Shown: positions 50,904 through 62,887 of the stretch, piece by piece
Position numbering within the stretch: the first letter of the stretch is position 1
How the letters are laid out: the number at the start of each line of letters is the position of its first letter
NCBI RefSeq assembly: GCF_003966155.1
Contig: NZ_RXNS01000009.1
Location: forward strand, 1-64,000
DNA length: 64,000 nt
DNA from: Halomonas nitroreducens
GTDB lineage: Bacteria; Pseudomonadota; Gammaproteobacteria; Pseudomonadales; Halomonadaceae
Direction: 5' to 3'
The notes under the pieces: model-generated
Seen by the model: the letters and a program-made list of their open reading frames with translations, nothing else
Databases searched by the model: none
What the model was told of the DNA's origin: nothing
Translations under genes and position numbers: made by a program

Positions 50904-53902
50904 GCGGGGGACTCCTGTGGGATGGCCTGGGGGGAGGGCGCGCCGGTGCCCCGGGGCGAGAACAGGCGCAGGCGATTGGCGTTGCTGACCACGGTGATCG
51001 AGGACAGCGACATGGCAGCGCCGGCAATCATCGGCGAGAGCAGGGTGCCGGTCAGCGGGTAGAGCACCCCGGCGGCGATGGGAATCCCCAGGGTGTTGTA
51101 GCCGAAGGCGCCCACCAGGTTCTGCTTGATATTGGTAAGCGTCGCGCGGCTGATCTCGATGGCGGAGGCGATGCCGTGCAGCGAGCCGCGCATCAAGGTG
51201 ATGCCGGCACTCTCGATGGCCACGTCGGTGCCCTGGCCGATGGCGAAGCCGACATCGGCCCGGGCCAGCGCCGGCGCATCGTTGATGCCGTCGCCGACCA
51301 TGCCCACCACCTCTCCGGCGGCCTGGCGCCGCTCGATCTCGGCGTGCTTGTCCTCGGGCAGGAGATCGGCGCGGAAGTCGTCGATGCCGACCTCGGCGGC
51401 GATGGCGGCCGCGGTATGGGCGTTGTCGCCGGTGAGCATCACTACCCGCAGGCCATCGGCCTGCAGGCGACGGACGGCCTCGACGGTGTCGTGACGCAGC
51501 GGGTCACTGATGCCGAACAGGGCGGTCAGTATCCCGTCGACGGCCAGGTAGACGACGGTGCGCGCCTTGTCTTCCAGCCCGCCGGCGATCTCGCGGCCCG
51601 CTGCCAGGGAGACGCCGGCGTTCTCCAGCAGCCGGGCGTTGCCCAGCAGCAGGGGGTGGCCGTCGGCGGTCGTCGCGGTGACCCCGCCGCCGGTGACGGT
51701 GTCGAAACCCGTGATCTCGGCGGGGACGATCTCGCGCGCCTCGGCATGGGCCAGCAGCGCCGTGGCCAGCGGGTGCTCGGAGCCCCGCTCGAGGGCCGCC
51801 ACCAGGGCCAGGACCTCCCGTTCGTCCCCGCCGAGGACCTCGGCCTCGGTGACCCTCGGCTTGCCCTCGGTGAGGGTGCCGGTCTTGTCCACCACCAGGG
51901 TGGTGAGCCGGCTGGCGGTCTGCAGGGCGTCGCCGCTGCGCACCAGCACGCCGTGCTCGGCGGCCTTGCCGACCCCGATCATGGTGGAGATCGGCGTGGC
52001 CAGGCCCAGGGCACAGGGGCAGGCGATGATCAGCACCGTGGTGGCGGTAACCAGCATATGGATCACCCGGGGCTCGGCGCCGACGTTGAACCAGACAAGC
52101 GCGGTGATCACGGCGATGATCATCACCGAGGGCACGAAGATGCTCGACACCTTGTCGGCCAGCTGGCCGATCGGGGGCCGGGAGTTCTGGGCGCTCGCCA
52201 CCTGCTCGGTGATCTGGCCGAGTCGCGTGTTCGCCCCGACCCGGGTGGCGCGATAGACGAGGCCGCCCTTGCCGTTGACCGTGCCGGCGCTGACCTCGTC
52301 CCCTTCGCCCTTGGCCACCGGCAGGGGCTCTCCGGTGAGCATCGACTCGTCGATGTGGCTCTGGCCCTCGACCACCTCGCCGTCCACCGGCAGGCGCTCG
52401 CCGGGGCGCACGCGGATCTGGTCGCTCTCGCGTACCGCGTCGATGTCGACCTCGCGCTCCTCGCCGTCGCGGATCACCCGGGCAGTGCGACTCTGCAGGT
52501 CGAGCAGTCGCTTGAGGGCCTCGCTGGTGCGGCCTCGGGCGCGCAGTTCCAGGGCATTGCCCAGCAGCACCAGGCCGATGACCATCGCCGAGGCCTCGAA
52601 GTAGATGCCTCGTGCCACCTCGGGCAGCGCCGGCCCGACGGCCACCACCGCCATGGAGTAGAGCCAGGCGGTGCCGGTGCCCATGGCGATCAGGGTGTCC
52701 ATGTTGGCCTGGTGGTGGCGGAAGTTCTTCCAGGCATTGACGAAGAAGTGGCGACCCGGCCCGGCCATGACACCAAGCGTCAGCATTCCTACCAGCAGCC
52801 AGTAGAGGCGGCCAGCGCCCAGCGGCTGGGGATGGTAGACGAACATGCTGGCCATCAGCGGCACGGCCAACGCCAGTGACAGGAGGCTGCCCCGGATGCG
52901 CCGGCGATACGTCGCCTGGTCCTTCTCCGCCCGGGCCCGTTCTGCCTCGCGCATGTCGACGATGGGCTCGGCCCCGTAGCCGACGTCCTCCACCGCCCGA
53001 ATCAGGGCGTCGGGGGCTGCATCGCCCCGTACCTGGGCGGTATGGGTGCCGAAGTTGACCTCTGCGCTGAGCACGCCTGGGGTATGCGCCAGGGCCTGCT
53101 GCACGCTCTTCACGCAGCTGGCGCAGGTCATGCCGCTGATCGACAGGCGCAAGGTGGTGGCGCTGCCGGTGTCATCGGCCTGCCGGCCGGGCGAGGTAGG
53201 TGGTGCCGTCGCCACGGTGGCTCCCTGAGGCGGCTCGTCGTTCTCGGTAGCCTGCGGGCCGGTGCCGTTCGGCGGGTAGCCGGCGGCCTCCAGCGTCTCG
53301 TCCAGGTCGGCATCCGCGAGGGTGGTGATGACTTCCAGGCGTTTCTCCGCCGGAGTGCCGGTGACCTCGGCCGTCGCGTCGCGGGCCTGGATCGCCTGGC
53401 GCATCCTCTTCACGCAGCCCTGGCAGCTCATGCCGGGGATGGTGCGTGCGTGGCGCTGAGGCGCGGGGCCGGCATCGGCCCGCTGCGGCGGATAGCCGGC
53501 CACATCGAGGAGTCGGTCTAGGCTCTCGTCGTCCAGGGTGGTGGTGACCGCCAGGTGCTTCTCGTCAGGCGTACCGGTGACCTCGGCCGTCGCATCATGG
53601 GCCTGGATCGCCTGGTGCATCCTCTTCACGCAGCTCTGGCAGCTCATGCCGGGGATGGTGCGCTCGTGGCGCTGAGGCGCGGGGCCGGCATCGGCCCGCT
53701 GCGGCGGATAGCCGGCCTCATCGAGGAGCCGGTCCAGGCTCTCGTCGTTCAGGGTGGTGGTGACCGCCAGGTGCTTCTCGTCAGGCGTACCAGTGACCTC
53801 GGCCGCCGCATCATGGGCCTGGATCGCCTGGCGCATCCTCTTCACGCAGCCCTGGCAGTTCATGCCGGGAATGCGGCGTGAGTGCTCGAAAGACGCGGTC
53901 AT
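50900..53902 (-). CDS. copA: Cu(I)-translocating P1B-type ATPase with four metal-binding domains
   Basis: The roughly 1000-residue protein has four N-terminal heavy-metal-associated domains with GMNCQGC, GMSCQSC, GMSCQGC and GMTCASC. The first three are near-identical repeats of 72 residues. The pump core follows with [12 protein letters not shown] (transmembrane CPC), DKTGTLTEG (phosphorylation), the HP motif, and [12 protein letters not shown]. The late [12 protein letters not shown] and MSLSS motifs indicate monovalent Cu/Ag export. AGGAGG precedes the ATG at 53902, which overlaps the regulator stop by 4 nt. Confidence 0.95.
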   Translation of the reverse strand: MTASFEHSRRIPGMNCQGCVKRMRQAIQAHDAAAEVTGTPDEKHLAVTTTLNDESLDRLLDEAGYPPQRADAGPAPQRHERTIPGMSCQSCVKRMHQAIQAHDATAEVTGTPDEKHLAVTTTLDDESLDRLLDVAGYPPQRADAGPAPQRHARTIPGMSCQGCVKRMRQAIQARDATAEVTGTPAEKRLEVITTLADADLDETLEAAGYPPNGTGPQATENDEPPQGATVATAPPTSPGRQADDTGSATTLRLSISGMTCASCVKSVQQALAHTPGVLSAEVNFGTHTAQVRGDAAPDALIRAVEDVGYGAEPIVDMREAERARAEKDQATYRRRIRGSLLSLALAVPLMASMFVYHPQPLGAGRLYWLLVGMLTLGVMAGPGRHFFVNAWKNFRHHQANMDTLIAMGTGTAWLYSMAVVAVGPALPEVARGIYFEASAMVIGLVLLGNALELRARGRTSEALKRLLDLQSRTARVIRDGEEREVDIDAVRESDQIRVRPGERLPVDGEVVEGQSHIDESMLTGEPLPVAKGEGDEVSAGTVNGKGGLVYRATRVGANTRLGQITEQVASAQNSRPPIGQLADKVSSIFVPSVMIIAVITALVWFNVGAEPRVIHMLVTATTVLIIACPCALGLATPISTMIGVGKAAEHGVLVRSGDALQTASRLTTLVVDKTGTLTEGKPRVTEAEVLGGDEREVLALVAALERGSEHPLATALLAHAEAREIVPAEITGFDTVTGGGVTATTADGHPLLLGNARLLENAGVSLAAGREIAGGLEDKARTVVYLAVDGILTALFGISDPLRHDTVEAVRRLQADGLRVVMLTGDNAHTAAAIAAEVGIDDFRADLLPEDKHAEIERRQAAGEVVGMVGDGINDAPALARADVGFAIGQGTDVAIESAGITLMRGSLHGIASAIEISRATLTNIKQNLVGAFGYNTLGIPIAAGVLYPLTGTLLSPMIAGAAMSLSSITVVSNANRLRLFSPRGTGAPSPQAIPQESPA

Positions 53903-54357
53903 GACACCTCCTTGTTCGGCTCCCGGCCTCGAGTGTCCCGGGAGCGACTGAGTGGTTCCGGAAAGCTCTCGATCAACCGGCACAGGCTATGGCCGTCCGG
54001 GGTGCCGTCCGGCATGTCGGCCCAAGCGTCGAGGGCCTGTTCCATGCGCGTGGCCAATGCCTCGAGTTCGCGGATACGGGCGCGGATCTCCGGCAGGCGG
54101 CTGGCCAGCAGGTCACGCACCAGGGGGCAGGGCGAATCGCCCTGGTCGGCGTGCTCGAGGATCTCACGGATCTCGGCCACCCCGAAGCCCAGGGTGCGGG
54201 CCCGCTGGATGAAACGCAGCCGTTCCAGGTCGGTCCCGTCGTAGAGCTGGTAGCCGTTGCCCGGGTTGCGCTCGGGCTGCAGCAGCCCTTCCCGGGTGTA
54301 ATGACGTACCGTCTCGGCGGTGACGCCGGCCTGGCGGGCGAGTTCGCTGACTTTCAT
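53899..54357 (-). CDS. MerR-family heavy-metal-responsive regulator
   Basis: The 152-residue protein has the MerR winged helix-turn-helix ([40 protein letters not shown]) and a dimerisation helix. Cysteines occur at 77 (DSPCPLV) and 126 (GHSLCRLIE). Copper sensors such as CueR use two Cys in the C-terminal loop and have Ser at position 77. A Cys there is typical of sensors for divalent metals. It is the first gene of an operon with copA. Confidence 0.88.
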   Translation of the reverse strand: MKVSELARQAGVTAETVRHYTREGLLQPERNPGNGYQLYDGTDLERLRFIQRARTLGFGVAEIREILEHADQGDSPCPLVRDLLASRLPEIRARIRELEALATRMEQALDAWADMPDGTPDGHSLCRLIESFPEPLSRSRDTRGREPNKEVS

Positions 54358-54391
54358 TGCATGGCCTCGTGGGGCTTGGCAGTGCGTGCCA

Positions 54392-54422
54392 GTGTAAAAC
54401 CCTTGGGTAACACATAGGTCAA
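54392..54422 (-). promoter_or_regulatory. MerR-type promoter with 19-bp spacer
   Basis: On the minus strand TTGACC (54422-54417) and TTACAC (54397-54392) are separated by 19 bp, the elongated spacing of MerR-activated promoters. The spacer contains a short dyad (ACCCAAGGGT), and ACC/GGT lie at the edges of the likely operator. It drives the regulator and copA. Confidence 0.65.
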
Positions 54423-54631
54423 GCACCAGGTGGGGCCGGCCGAGCGTCGGCACCGCTACAAGACTAACTGCTTGAAAAGCTGGGATATCAAACGAACGTG
54501 CGACTAAAGTATTAGCAATTATCGGATTAAAACGGGCGTTTGGGCTTGATCCCGCCGGCGGGATTCGCAAACACTGACTTCACCTGACCGCCCTGCGGCA
54601 AGAACGACAACAATCCTCCACCAGGAAAGGG

Positions 54632-55984
54632 ATGCCTCGCCATATGCCCTCCAAGTTCAACAAGCTGACCGTTGCCATCGCCCTCGCCTCCGGGGCCCTG
54701 ATTTCCAGCCAGGCGGTCGCCTCCGGCTTCCAGGTTCGGGAGCAGAGCGCCAAGGCCCTGGCCAACGCCCTCTCCAATGCCGCCGCCGGCGCCGAGGACG
54801 CAAGCTTCATGGCCTACAACCCGGCCGCCATCGGTAACATCGATGGCAACCAGGTGGCCGGCGGGGTGAGCTATATCGACGCCACCTTCGAGCTCCACGA
54901 TGCCCAGGCATCCAACGTGCTCGGCCTGCCCTATACCTCCGACGCCTCGGGCGAGGGGGGCGAGACGGCCGTGGTGCCGAGCTTCGCCGCCAAGACCCAG
55001 CTCAACGACCGCTTCGACCTGGGGCTCGCCATCTATGCGCCCTATGGTCTCTCCACCAAGTACGATGAGGACTGGATCGGCCGCTATCACGCCATCGAGA
55101 CCGAGCTGAAGACGATCGATTTCCAGCCGACCCTGAACTACCGGGCCACCGAGCGCCTGAACCTGGCGGTCGGCCTGCGGGCACAATATGCCGATGCGAC
55201 CCTGTCGAACGCTACCGACTTTGGCTCGGCTGCCGCCGGGATGGGCAGTCCTCTGGCCACGCCAGGGAGAAATGATGTCATCGGGACCGTCGAGGGTGAC
55301 GACTGGGGCTATGGCTATACGCTCGGTGCGCTGTTTCAAGTTACCGATAAGACTCGCCTCGGCGCCAGCTATCGTTCGGAAATCGACCTGACCCTGGATG
55401 GTGAACTCGACGTCAGGGGAACCGACCCTGTCTCCGAAGCCGCCATTGATGCAGGGGCTGTGACTGGAACCGGTGGTAAGGCTGAGCTAACCACACCGGC
55501 CAACCTGAACCTGGGGGTTTACCATCAGCTGACCGATCGTCTGGCGCTGATGGCCAACGCCGAGTGGACCGAATGGAGCAGCTTCGACGAGCTGGTCGTC
55601 GAGTTCGAGGATGGACGCGATCCTAGCCGGACCGAAGAGAACTGGGACGATACCTGGGCCTTCTCGGTGGGGGCCAACTACTCCCTGAACCGGCAGTGGA
55701 TGCTGCGGGCCGGCCTGGGGGTCGACGAGACGCCGGTGCCCAGCGCTGAATACCGCACCCCGCGGGTGCCGGACGCCGATCGCCGCTGGGCGAGCCTGGG
55801 TGCGACCTGGATGCCCACCACCAACCTGGGCGTCACCGCGGGCTACTTGCACGTCTTCGGCGACGACGTCGAGATCGACCAGGATGCGACTCTGACCAAT
55901 GAGAACGCCAGCCGCGGTAATCTCTCCGGTGACTACGAGGTCGAGGCGGACGTCTTCGCCCTGTCGGTGGACTATCGCTTCTGA
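54632..55984 (+). CDS. FadL/OmpP1/TodX-family outer-membrane transporter
   Basis: The 450-residue protein has a signal peptide (about 1-31, cut before SGFQVREQS). The conserved N-terminal hatch follows with SAKALANALSNAAAGAEDASFMAYNPAAIG (the NPA motif). Alternating beta strands of the 14-strand barrel follow, ending in aromatic VDYRF. FadL-type channels take up long-chain fatty acids or other hydrophobic compounds. AGGAAAGG precedes the ATG at 54632. A strong terminator follows. Confidence 0.92.
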   Translation: MPRHMPSKFNKLTVAIALASGALISSQAVASGFQVREQSAKALANALSNAAAGAEDASFMAYNPAAIGNIDGNQVAGGVSYIDATFELHDAQASNVLGLPYTSDASGEGGETAVVPSFAAKTQLNDRFDLGLAIYAPYGLSTKYDEDWIGRYHAIETELKTIDFQPTLNYRATERLNLAVGLRAQYADATLSNATDFGSAAAGMGSPLATPGRNDVIGTVEGDDWGYGYTLGALFQVTDKTRLGASYRSEIDLTLDGELDVRGTDPVSEAAIDAGAVTGTGGKAELTTPANLNLGVYHQLTDRLALMANAEWTEWSSFDELVVEFEDGRDPSRTEENWDDTWAFSVGANYSLNRQWMLRAGLGVDETPVPSAEYRTPRVPDADRRWASLGATWMPTTNLGVTAGYLHVFGDDVEIDQDATLTNENASRGNLSGDYEVEADVFALSVDYRF

Positions 55985-56008
55985 CCCCGTGCCTCGCCCG
56001 ACGACCAG

Positions 56009-56031
56009 CACCCCGGCCATCGGCCGGGGTG
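56009..56031. terminator. Terminator after the FadL-family gene
   Basis: CACCCCGGCC and GGCCGGGGTG form perfect 10-bp arms with a 3-nt loop, followed by TTTCG. Located between convergent genes. Confidence 0.78.
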
Positions 56032-56055
56032 TTTCGTGGCAAGGCGTGTAAAACC

Positions 56056-57657
<1,602 letters not shown>

Positions 57658-57778
57658 CTTCCACTCCTGATCTATTGCTTGGTCCTGGATGGACGTGCCG
57701 CTCAGTGGCATGAGCGGAGAGGGGGTAGCTGCCGCCGGCAACCAGGCGCTCCAGCGCAGCCATCGATCGGCGCAGCCA

Positions 57779-58684
57779 TCAGCGGGTCTTGGGATCCAGG
57801 GCATCCCTCAGCCCGTCGCCCAGGAAGTTGAGGCAGAACAGCGTCAGCGCCAGGAACACCGAGGGCACCAGCAGCATCCACGGCGAGGTCTGCATCATGT
57901 CCGTGCCCTCGGAGATCAGCACGCCCCAGCTGGTCAGCGGCTCCTGCACGCCGAGGCCGAGGAAGGACAGGAAGCTCTCGAGCAGGATCACCTTGGGCAC
58001 GGTCAGGGTGACGTAGACAATCACCGGGCCGATGGCGTTGGGGATCAGGTGGCGGGTGACGATGGTGCGGTCCCTCACGCCCAGCGCATGGGCCGCCTCG
58101 ATGAACTCGCGGCGCTTGAGCGAGAGCGTCTGGCCGCGCACGATGCGCGCCATGTCGAGCCATTCCACGGCCCCGATGGCGGCGTAGATCAGCAGGATGT
58201 TGCGGCCGAAGACCACCATCAGCAGGATCACCAGGAACATGAAGGGCAGCGAGTACATGATGTCGACGAAGCGCATCATCAGGTTGTCGGCGCGCCCGCC
58301 CAGGTAGCCGGCGATGGCGCCATAGAGCACGCCGATCAGCAGGCTGACCAGGGTCGCCACCAGCGCCACCGACAGCGAGACCCGCCCGCCGTAAAGGGTG
58401 CGGGTGAGCAGGTCGCGGCCGTTGGCGTCGGTGCCGAGCCAGTGGCCGCCCTCCAGTGTCGGGGCGACGTTGAAGGCGTTCCAGTCGACGTCGGCCAGGC
58501 CCCAGGGCGTCAGCCAGGGTCCCGCCACGCAGGCCAGGGTGATAATGCTGAGCAGCAGCAAGCTCGCCATGGCGGCGCGGTTCTGCTTCAGCCGACGCCA
58601 GGCCTCGCGGCCCAGGCTGTCGCCGGCCGCGCCGGGAGCGGTATCGGGAGACAGGGTATCTGCGGTCATGGCATCAGTCGTCAT
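57779..58684 (-). CDS. Peptide ABC transporter permease, OppC/DppC type
   Basis: The 301-residue protein has an N-terminal cytoplasmic leader, one lead helix, and five transmembrane segments. The EAA-like loop is EFIEAAHALGVRDRTIVTRHLIPNAIGP. It forms the membrane channel with the OppB-type permease and overlaps it by 11 nt. Confidence 0.92.
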   Translation of the reverse strand: MTTDAMTADTLSPDTAPGAAGDSLGREAWRRLKQNRAAMASLLLLSIITLACVAGPWLTPWGLADVDWNAFNVAPTLEGGHWLGTDANGRDLLTRTLYGGRVSLSVALVATLVSLLIGVLYGAIAGYLGGRADNLMMRFVDIMYSLPFMFLVILLMVVFGRNILLIYAAIGAVEWLDMARIVRGQTLSLKRREFIEAAHALGVRDRTIVTRHLIPNAIGPVIVYVTLTVPKVILLESFLSFLGLGVQEPLTSWGVLISEGTDMMQTSPWMLLVPSVFLALTLFCLNFLGDGLRDALDPKTR

Positions 58685-59600
58685 AGCGGATTTGCGGGTC
58701 GAGGGCGGAGTAGATCAGGTCGACGACCAGGTTCAGCAGCACGATCAGGGCGCCGTAGAACACCACTGTGCCCATCACCAGGGTGTAGTCGCGGTTGAGT
58801 GCCCCCTGCACGAAGTAGCGGCCGATGCCGGGGATGCCGAAGATCTGCTCGATCACCACCGAGCCGGTGATGATCCCGGCGACCGCCGGTCCCAGGTAGG
58901 AGACCACCGGCATCAGGGCCGGGCGGATGGCATGGCGCCAGACCACCAGACGCTCGCTGAGCCCCTTGGCGCGGGCGGTGCGGATATAGTGGCTGCCGAG
59001 CACCTCGATCATGCTGGCGCGCATCATCCGGGCGATGTAGGCGATCTGCTGGATCGACAGCGCCAGCACCGGCAGCACCAGGTTGGGCAGGGCGCCGCCG
59101 TTCCACCCTCCGGCGGGCAGCCAGCCGAGCAGCACCCCGAAGACCAGCGCCAGCAGCGGCGCGACCACGAAGTTGGGCACCGCGATGCCGGCCAGTGCCG
59201 TGCCCATCACCGCGTAGTCGATGGCGCTGTTGCGCCGCAGCGCCGCAGCGATGCCCAGCGGCAGGCCGATGACCAGGGCCAGCAGGATCGCCAGGCCGCC
59301 GATCTCGAGGCTGACCGGGAAGCCCTGCAGGATCAGCTCGGTGACGGTGAAGTCCTTGTACTTGAAGGAGGGGCCGAAATCGCCCTGCAGCAGGTTGCCG
59401 AGGTAGCGCAGGTACTGTTGCGGCAGTGGCTCGTCCAGGTGGTAGGCGGCATTGAGGTTGGCCTCGATCTCGGGGGGCAGGGCCCGCTCGCCGTCGAAGG
59501 GCCCGCCGGGCGCCACCCGCATCAGGAAGAAGGCGATGGTGATCACGATCAGCATCGTCGGGATGGCCTGCAGCAGGCGCTTGAGGGAATAGCTCAGCAT
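58674..59600 (-). CDS. Peptide ABC transporter permease, OppB/DppB type
   Basis: The 308-residue protein has six membrane segments and the binding-protein-dependent transport motif IRTARAKGLSERLVVWRHAIRPALMPV. The N-terminus MLSYSLKRLLQAIPTMLIVITIAFFLMRVAPGGPF is characteristic of OppB. It is the first permease of the cluster, after a 280-bp gap from the binding-protein gene. Confidence 0.92.
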   Translation of the reverse strand: MLSYSLKRLLQAIPTMLIVITIAFFLMRVAPGGPFDGERALPPEIEANLNAAYHLDEPLPQQYLRYLGNLLQGDFGPSFKYKDFTVTELILQGFPVSLEIGGLAILLALVIGLPLGIAAALRRNSAIDYAVMGTALAGIAVPNFVVAPLLALVFGVLLGWLPAGGWNGGALPNLVLPVLALSIQQIAYIARMMRASMIEVLGSHYIRTARAKGLSERLVVWRHAIRPALMPVVSYLGPAVAGIITGSVVIEQIFGIPGIGRYFVQGALNRDYTLVMGTVVFYGALIVLLNLVVDLIYSALDPQIRYDD

Positions 59601-59797
59601 GACGGTCGGCTCCTCGGCCCGGGTGTCTCAGGGGCACGGGTCATGGGGTCTCCTCCAGATAGCGCAGGGGGTAAACGTCGAGTGGTGTGATCGGCCAGCT
59701 CGGCGCTATTGCCGATCCACCGGGTGATGGCGACGGCATGTGCCGCGCCGAGTCCCGTCAGAACGGCCGGTACCAGGGACGCGCAGCGGTGGGGCAT
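59594..59797 (-). CDS. Possible small ORF between the binding-protein and permease genes
   Basis: An ATG at 59797 with AGAGGGG 6 nt upstream opens a 67-residue frame overlapping the permease start by 7 nt. The first 25 residues are mildly hydrophobic, and the rest is Pro/Arg-rich. It could be a leader for translational coupling or chance. No family is recognised. Confidence 0.28.
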   Translation of the reverse strand: MPHRCASLVPAVLTGLGAAHAVAITRWIGNSAELADHTTRRLPPALSGGDPMTRAPETPGPRSRPSC

Positions 59798-59836
59798 GTC
59801 GGCCCCTCTCTTGCCCGCGCCGGGAATGAACCGGAG

Positions 59837-59859
59837 CGTGGTGCGGCAGCCGCACCACG
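59837..59859. promoter_or_regulatory. Stable stem-loop after the binding-protein gene
   Basis: CGTGGTGCGG and CCGCACCACG are 10-bp arms with a CAG loop, 22 bp after the stop of the binding-protein gene. Such hairpins often protect the upstream mRNA and reduce permease expression. Confidence 0.6.
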
Positions 59860-59880
59860 GGCATTTCCGGCGTCCTGCGC

Positions 59881-61461
59881 CTATTCGGCGAAGTGGACCC
59901 AGCGGGAAGGGTGATCGTCCTCGATGTTGTCCTCCCAGCCGTCGAGGGCCGGATTGACGAGGTTGCGCGACACGTAATAGAGCATCGGGATCAGTGCATG
60001 GTCGTCCATGGCCAGTGCCTCGGCCTGCTGCAGCAGCTGCTGGCGTTCGTCGAGGTCGAGGGTCTCGGCGGCCCGATCGAGCAGGGCGTCATACTCCGGA
60101 TCGGCGTAGGCGCCGTAGTTGTTGCCGACCCCGCTGCGCAGCAGGGTCAGGAAGTTCTCGGCGTCGTTGTAGTCGGCGATCCAGCCGGCCCGGGCGATGT
60201 CGAAGTCGCCCTCGGCAATGGTCTGGTAGTGCACCGTGGCCTCGGCATTGATCATCTCGACCTCGACGCCCAGGGGGCGCCACATGGCGGCCATGGCCAC
60301 GGCGATCTTCTTGTGCTCGTCGGTGGTGTTGTAGCGCAGGCGCAGGTGCAGCGGGGTGTCGGGACCGTAGCCGGCGTCCTCGAGCAGGGCGCGGGCCCGC
60401 GCCATGCGTGCGTCCATGTCGCCCTCGAGGGCCATTTCCTGGACCCGGTAGTGGTCGATGCCATCGGGCACGAAGGACAAGGCCGGCTGGAAGGTGCCGC
60501 CCATGATCTGCTCGGAGATCACCTCCCGGCGAGTCGCCAGGCTCAGGGCCTCACGAACCTGCGGGTCGGTGGTGGGGTGGCCCTCGCGATGATTGAACAC
60601 ATAGTAGTAGCTGCCGAGGTAGGTGCTCATGTGGGTGGCGTCGGGCAGCTGCTCCCTGAGCAGCTCGTACATGCTCGAGGAGTACTCCCGCATGATGTCG
60701 AGCTCGCCGGCGCGAAAGCGGGAGACGCCGGCATTGCGGTCCTCGATGGTGTGGTAGGTCACGCCGTCCAGGGCCACGGCGTCGGCGTCGTAGTACTCGG
60801 GGTTGCGCTGCACGGAGATGTGCGACTGCGATACCCACGCCTCGGGGGTAAAGGCGCCGTTGGTGACGATATGGTCGAGGTCGACGTAGTCCTTGCCGTG
60901 AGCGTCGAAGGCGTGCTTCGGCGCCGGGTAGGCGGTGTAGTGGGTCAGCAGCTGGGTGAAGTAGGGCGTGGGGCTCTCGAGGGTGACCTCGAAGGTGCGG
61001 CCGTCGTCCCGCGCGGCCACGCCCAGTGCCTCGGGGGGCTGCTGGCCGGTGTTGACCGCCTCTGCGCCGACCACCGGGTAGAGCATGTAGGCGTACTTGG
61101 AGGCGTTGGCGGGGTCGAGCAGGTGGCGCCAGCCGAACACGAAGTCCTCGGCGGTGACCGGCTCGCCATCCGACCAGGCGGCGTCCTCGCGCAGGTGGAA
61201 GGTGTAGGTGAGACCGTCCTCGGAGACCTCCCAGGAGGTCGCCATGCCGGGCAGGATCTCCCCGTCCGGCCCCTTCTTGACCAGGCCCTCGTAGACGTCC
61301 ATCAGGATCTGCGATTCCCAGATTCCCCCGGAGACCTGGGAGGTGTCGAAGGAGGCCAGCTCGCCGGTGACGCCGATGTCGAGGGTCTCGGCGCCGGCGG
61401 GCAGAGCCAGGCAGGTGGAGGCGAGCAGCAGGGGGCCGACGGCGAGGCGTGGCGTGAACAT
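59881..61461 (-). CDS. Peptide ABC transporter, substrate-binding protein (OppA-like)
   Basis: The 526-residue protein has a signal peptide (about 1-22) and the SBP family 5 signature WSDGEPVTAEDFVFGWRHLLDP. Other motifs are YYYVFNHREGHPTTDPQVREAL and a C-terminal AGWIADYNDAENFLTLL. Members bind oligopeptides in the periplasm. AGGAG precedes the ATG at 61461. Confidence 0.93.
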   Translation of the reverse strand: MFTPRLAVGPLLLASTCLALPAGAETLDIGVTGELASFDTSQVSGGIWESQILMDVYEGLVKKGPDGEILPGMATSWEVSEDGLTYTFHLREDAAWSDGEPVTAEDFVFGWRHLLDPANASKYAYMLYPVVGAEAVNTGQQPPEALGVAARDDGRTFEVTLESPTPYFTQLLTHYTAYPAPKHAFDAHGKDYVDLDHIVTNGAFTPEAWVSQSHISVQRNPEYYDADAVALDGVTYHTIEDRNAGVSRFRAGELDIMREYSSSMYELLREQLPDATHMSTYLGSYYYVFNHREGHPTTDPQVREALSLATRREVISEQIMGGTFQPALSFVPDGIDHYRVQEMALEGDMDARMARARALLEDAGYGPDTPLHLRLRYNTTDEHKKIAVAMAAMWRPLGVEVEMINAEATVHYQTIAEGDFDIARAGWIADYNDAENFLTLLRSGVGNNYGAYADPEYDALLDRAAETLDLDERQQLLQQAEALAMDDHALIPMLYYVSRNLVNPALDGWEDNIEDDHPSRWVHFAE

Positions 61462-61610
61462 GGTGCACTCCTTGGCTTGTGGTTGTTTTGAGTCCTTGGC
61501 CATGACGGCCATGCCTTCACCATGTCCAAGCCGCCGCTCGCGGTCTATTCGAAATTGCGCATGAGATCATCCACTAATTCGATATCCCCGGCCTGGCGCC
61601 CCCGAGAGGA

Positions 61611-61639
61611 TGGCCGCTGACGCCGCATTTCGCTACAAT
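61611..61639 (+). promoter_or_regulatory. Possible prfB promoter
   Basis: TACAAT at 61634-61639 is a good -10, 74 nt before prfB. The -35 at 17 bp (TGGCCG) is poor. Confidence 0.38.
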
Positions 61640-61712
61640 GCCCGTCTTTTCTCCGCCGTCGGTGCCAGGGCGCCGGCGCGCGCCTCATCTCTGTCAGATT
61701 CAGGCGAACGCC

Positions 61713-62811
61713 ATGCTGGAAACCAATCCGATCAACCACCTCATCAAGGACCTGTCTGAGCGGACAGATGTCCTGAGGGGGTACCTTTGACTATGCCGAG
61801 AAGAAGGATCGGCTAGAGGAAGTCACTCGCGAGCTCGAGGACCCCAACGTCTGGAACGACCCCGACTATGCCCAGAAGCTGGGCAAGGAGCGGGCGGCCC
61901 TGGAAATGGTGGTCGCGACCATCGACGAGCTGGATCAGGGGCTGGCGGATAGCGCCGACCTGCTGGAACTGGCCGAGATGGAAGAGGACGAGGGCACCGC
62001 CGAAGAGGTTCAGCGCGAGCTGGAAGGCCTGCAGGCCAGCCTCGAGAAGCTCGAGTTCCGTCGCATGTTCTCCGGCGAGATGGACGAGAACAACGCCTAT
62101 CTCGACATCCAGGCGGGCTCCGGCGGCACCGAGGCCCAGGACTGGGCCAACATGCTGCTGCGCATGTATCTGCGCTGGGCCGAGCATCACGGCTTCAAGG
62201 CCGAGATCACCGAGCTCTCCGCCGGTGAGGTCGCCGGCATCAAGTCGGCCTCGGTGCATGTCCAGGGCGAGTACGCCTTCGGCTGGTTGCGTACCGAGAC
62301 CGGGGTGCATCGCCTGGTGCGCAAGAGTCCCTTCGACTCCGGCGGCCGGCGGCACACCTCCTTCGCCTCGGTGTTCCTGTCGCCGGAGGTGGACGACAGC
62401 TTCGAGATCGAGATCAACCCGTCGGACCTGCGGGTCGACACCTATCGCTCCAGCGGCGCCGGCGGTCAGCACGTCAACACCACCGATTCGGCGGTGCGGA
62501 TCACCCACGAGCCCACCGGCATCGTGGTGGCCTGCCAGAGCCAGCGCAGCCAGCACGCCAACCGCGACTTCGCCATGAAGCAGCTCAGGGCGAAGCTGTG
62601 GGAGCACGAGATGGAGAAGCGCAACGCCGCCAAGCAGGCCGCAGAGGACTCCAAGGCGGACATCGGCTGGGGCAGCCAGATCCGCTCCTACGTGCTGGAC
62701 GACCAGCGCATCAAGGACCTGCGCACCGGCGTGCAGTCGAGCAGCTGCGACAAGGTGCTGGACGGCGATCTGGATCAGTTCATCGAGGCCAGCCTCAAAC
62801 AGGGCCTTTGA
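61713..62811 (+). CDS. prfB: Peptide chain release factor 2, programmed +1 frameshift
   Basis: The 365-residue protein is made from two frames. Codons 1-25 end in CTT at 61785-61787 followed by TGA. Ribosomes shift +1 there and continue with GAC at 61789. Features are the SPF-containing anticodon-like region ([16 protein letters not shown]) and the catalytic GGQ in [16 protein letters not shown]2 reads UGA and UAA. The shift senses RF2 level. lysS follows, as in E. coli. Confidence 0.97.
61776..61791 (+). promoter_or_regulatory. RF2 frameshift site
   Basis: An internal Shine-Dalgarno AGGGGG at 61776-61781 lies 3 nt before the slippery CTT TGA C, the exact autoregulatory arrangement of E. coli prfB. 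Confidence 0.95.
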
Positions 62812-62887
62812 TCTCCTTGCCCCGCGACGCGCCGGGCGGTCTCCGTCCGGCGCGTCTTGCGTAGCCACTCATTTCACAGGTAGCGAC

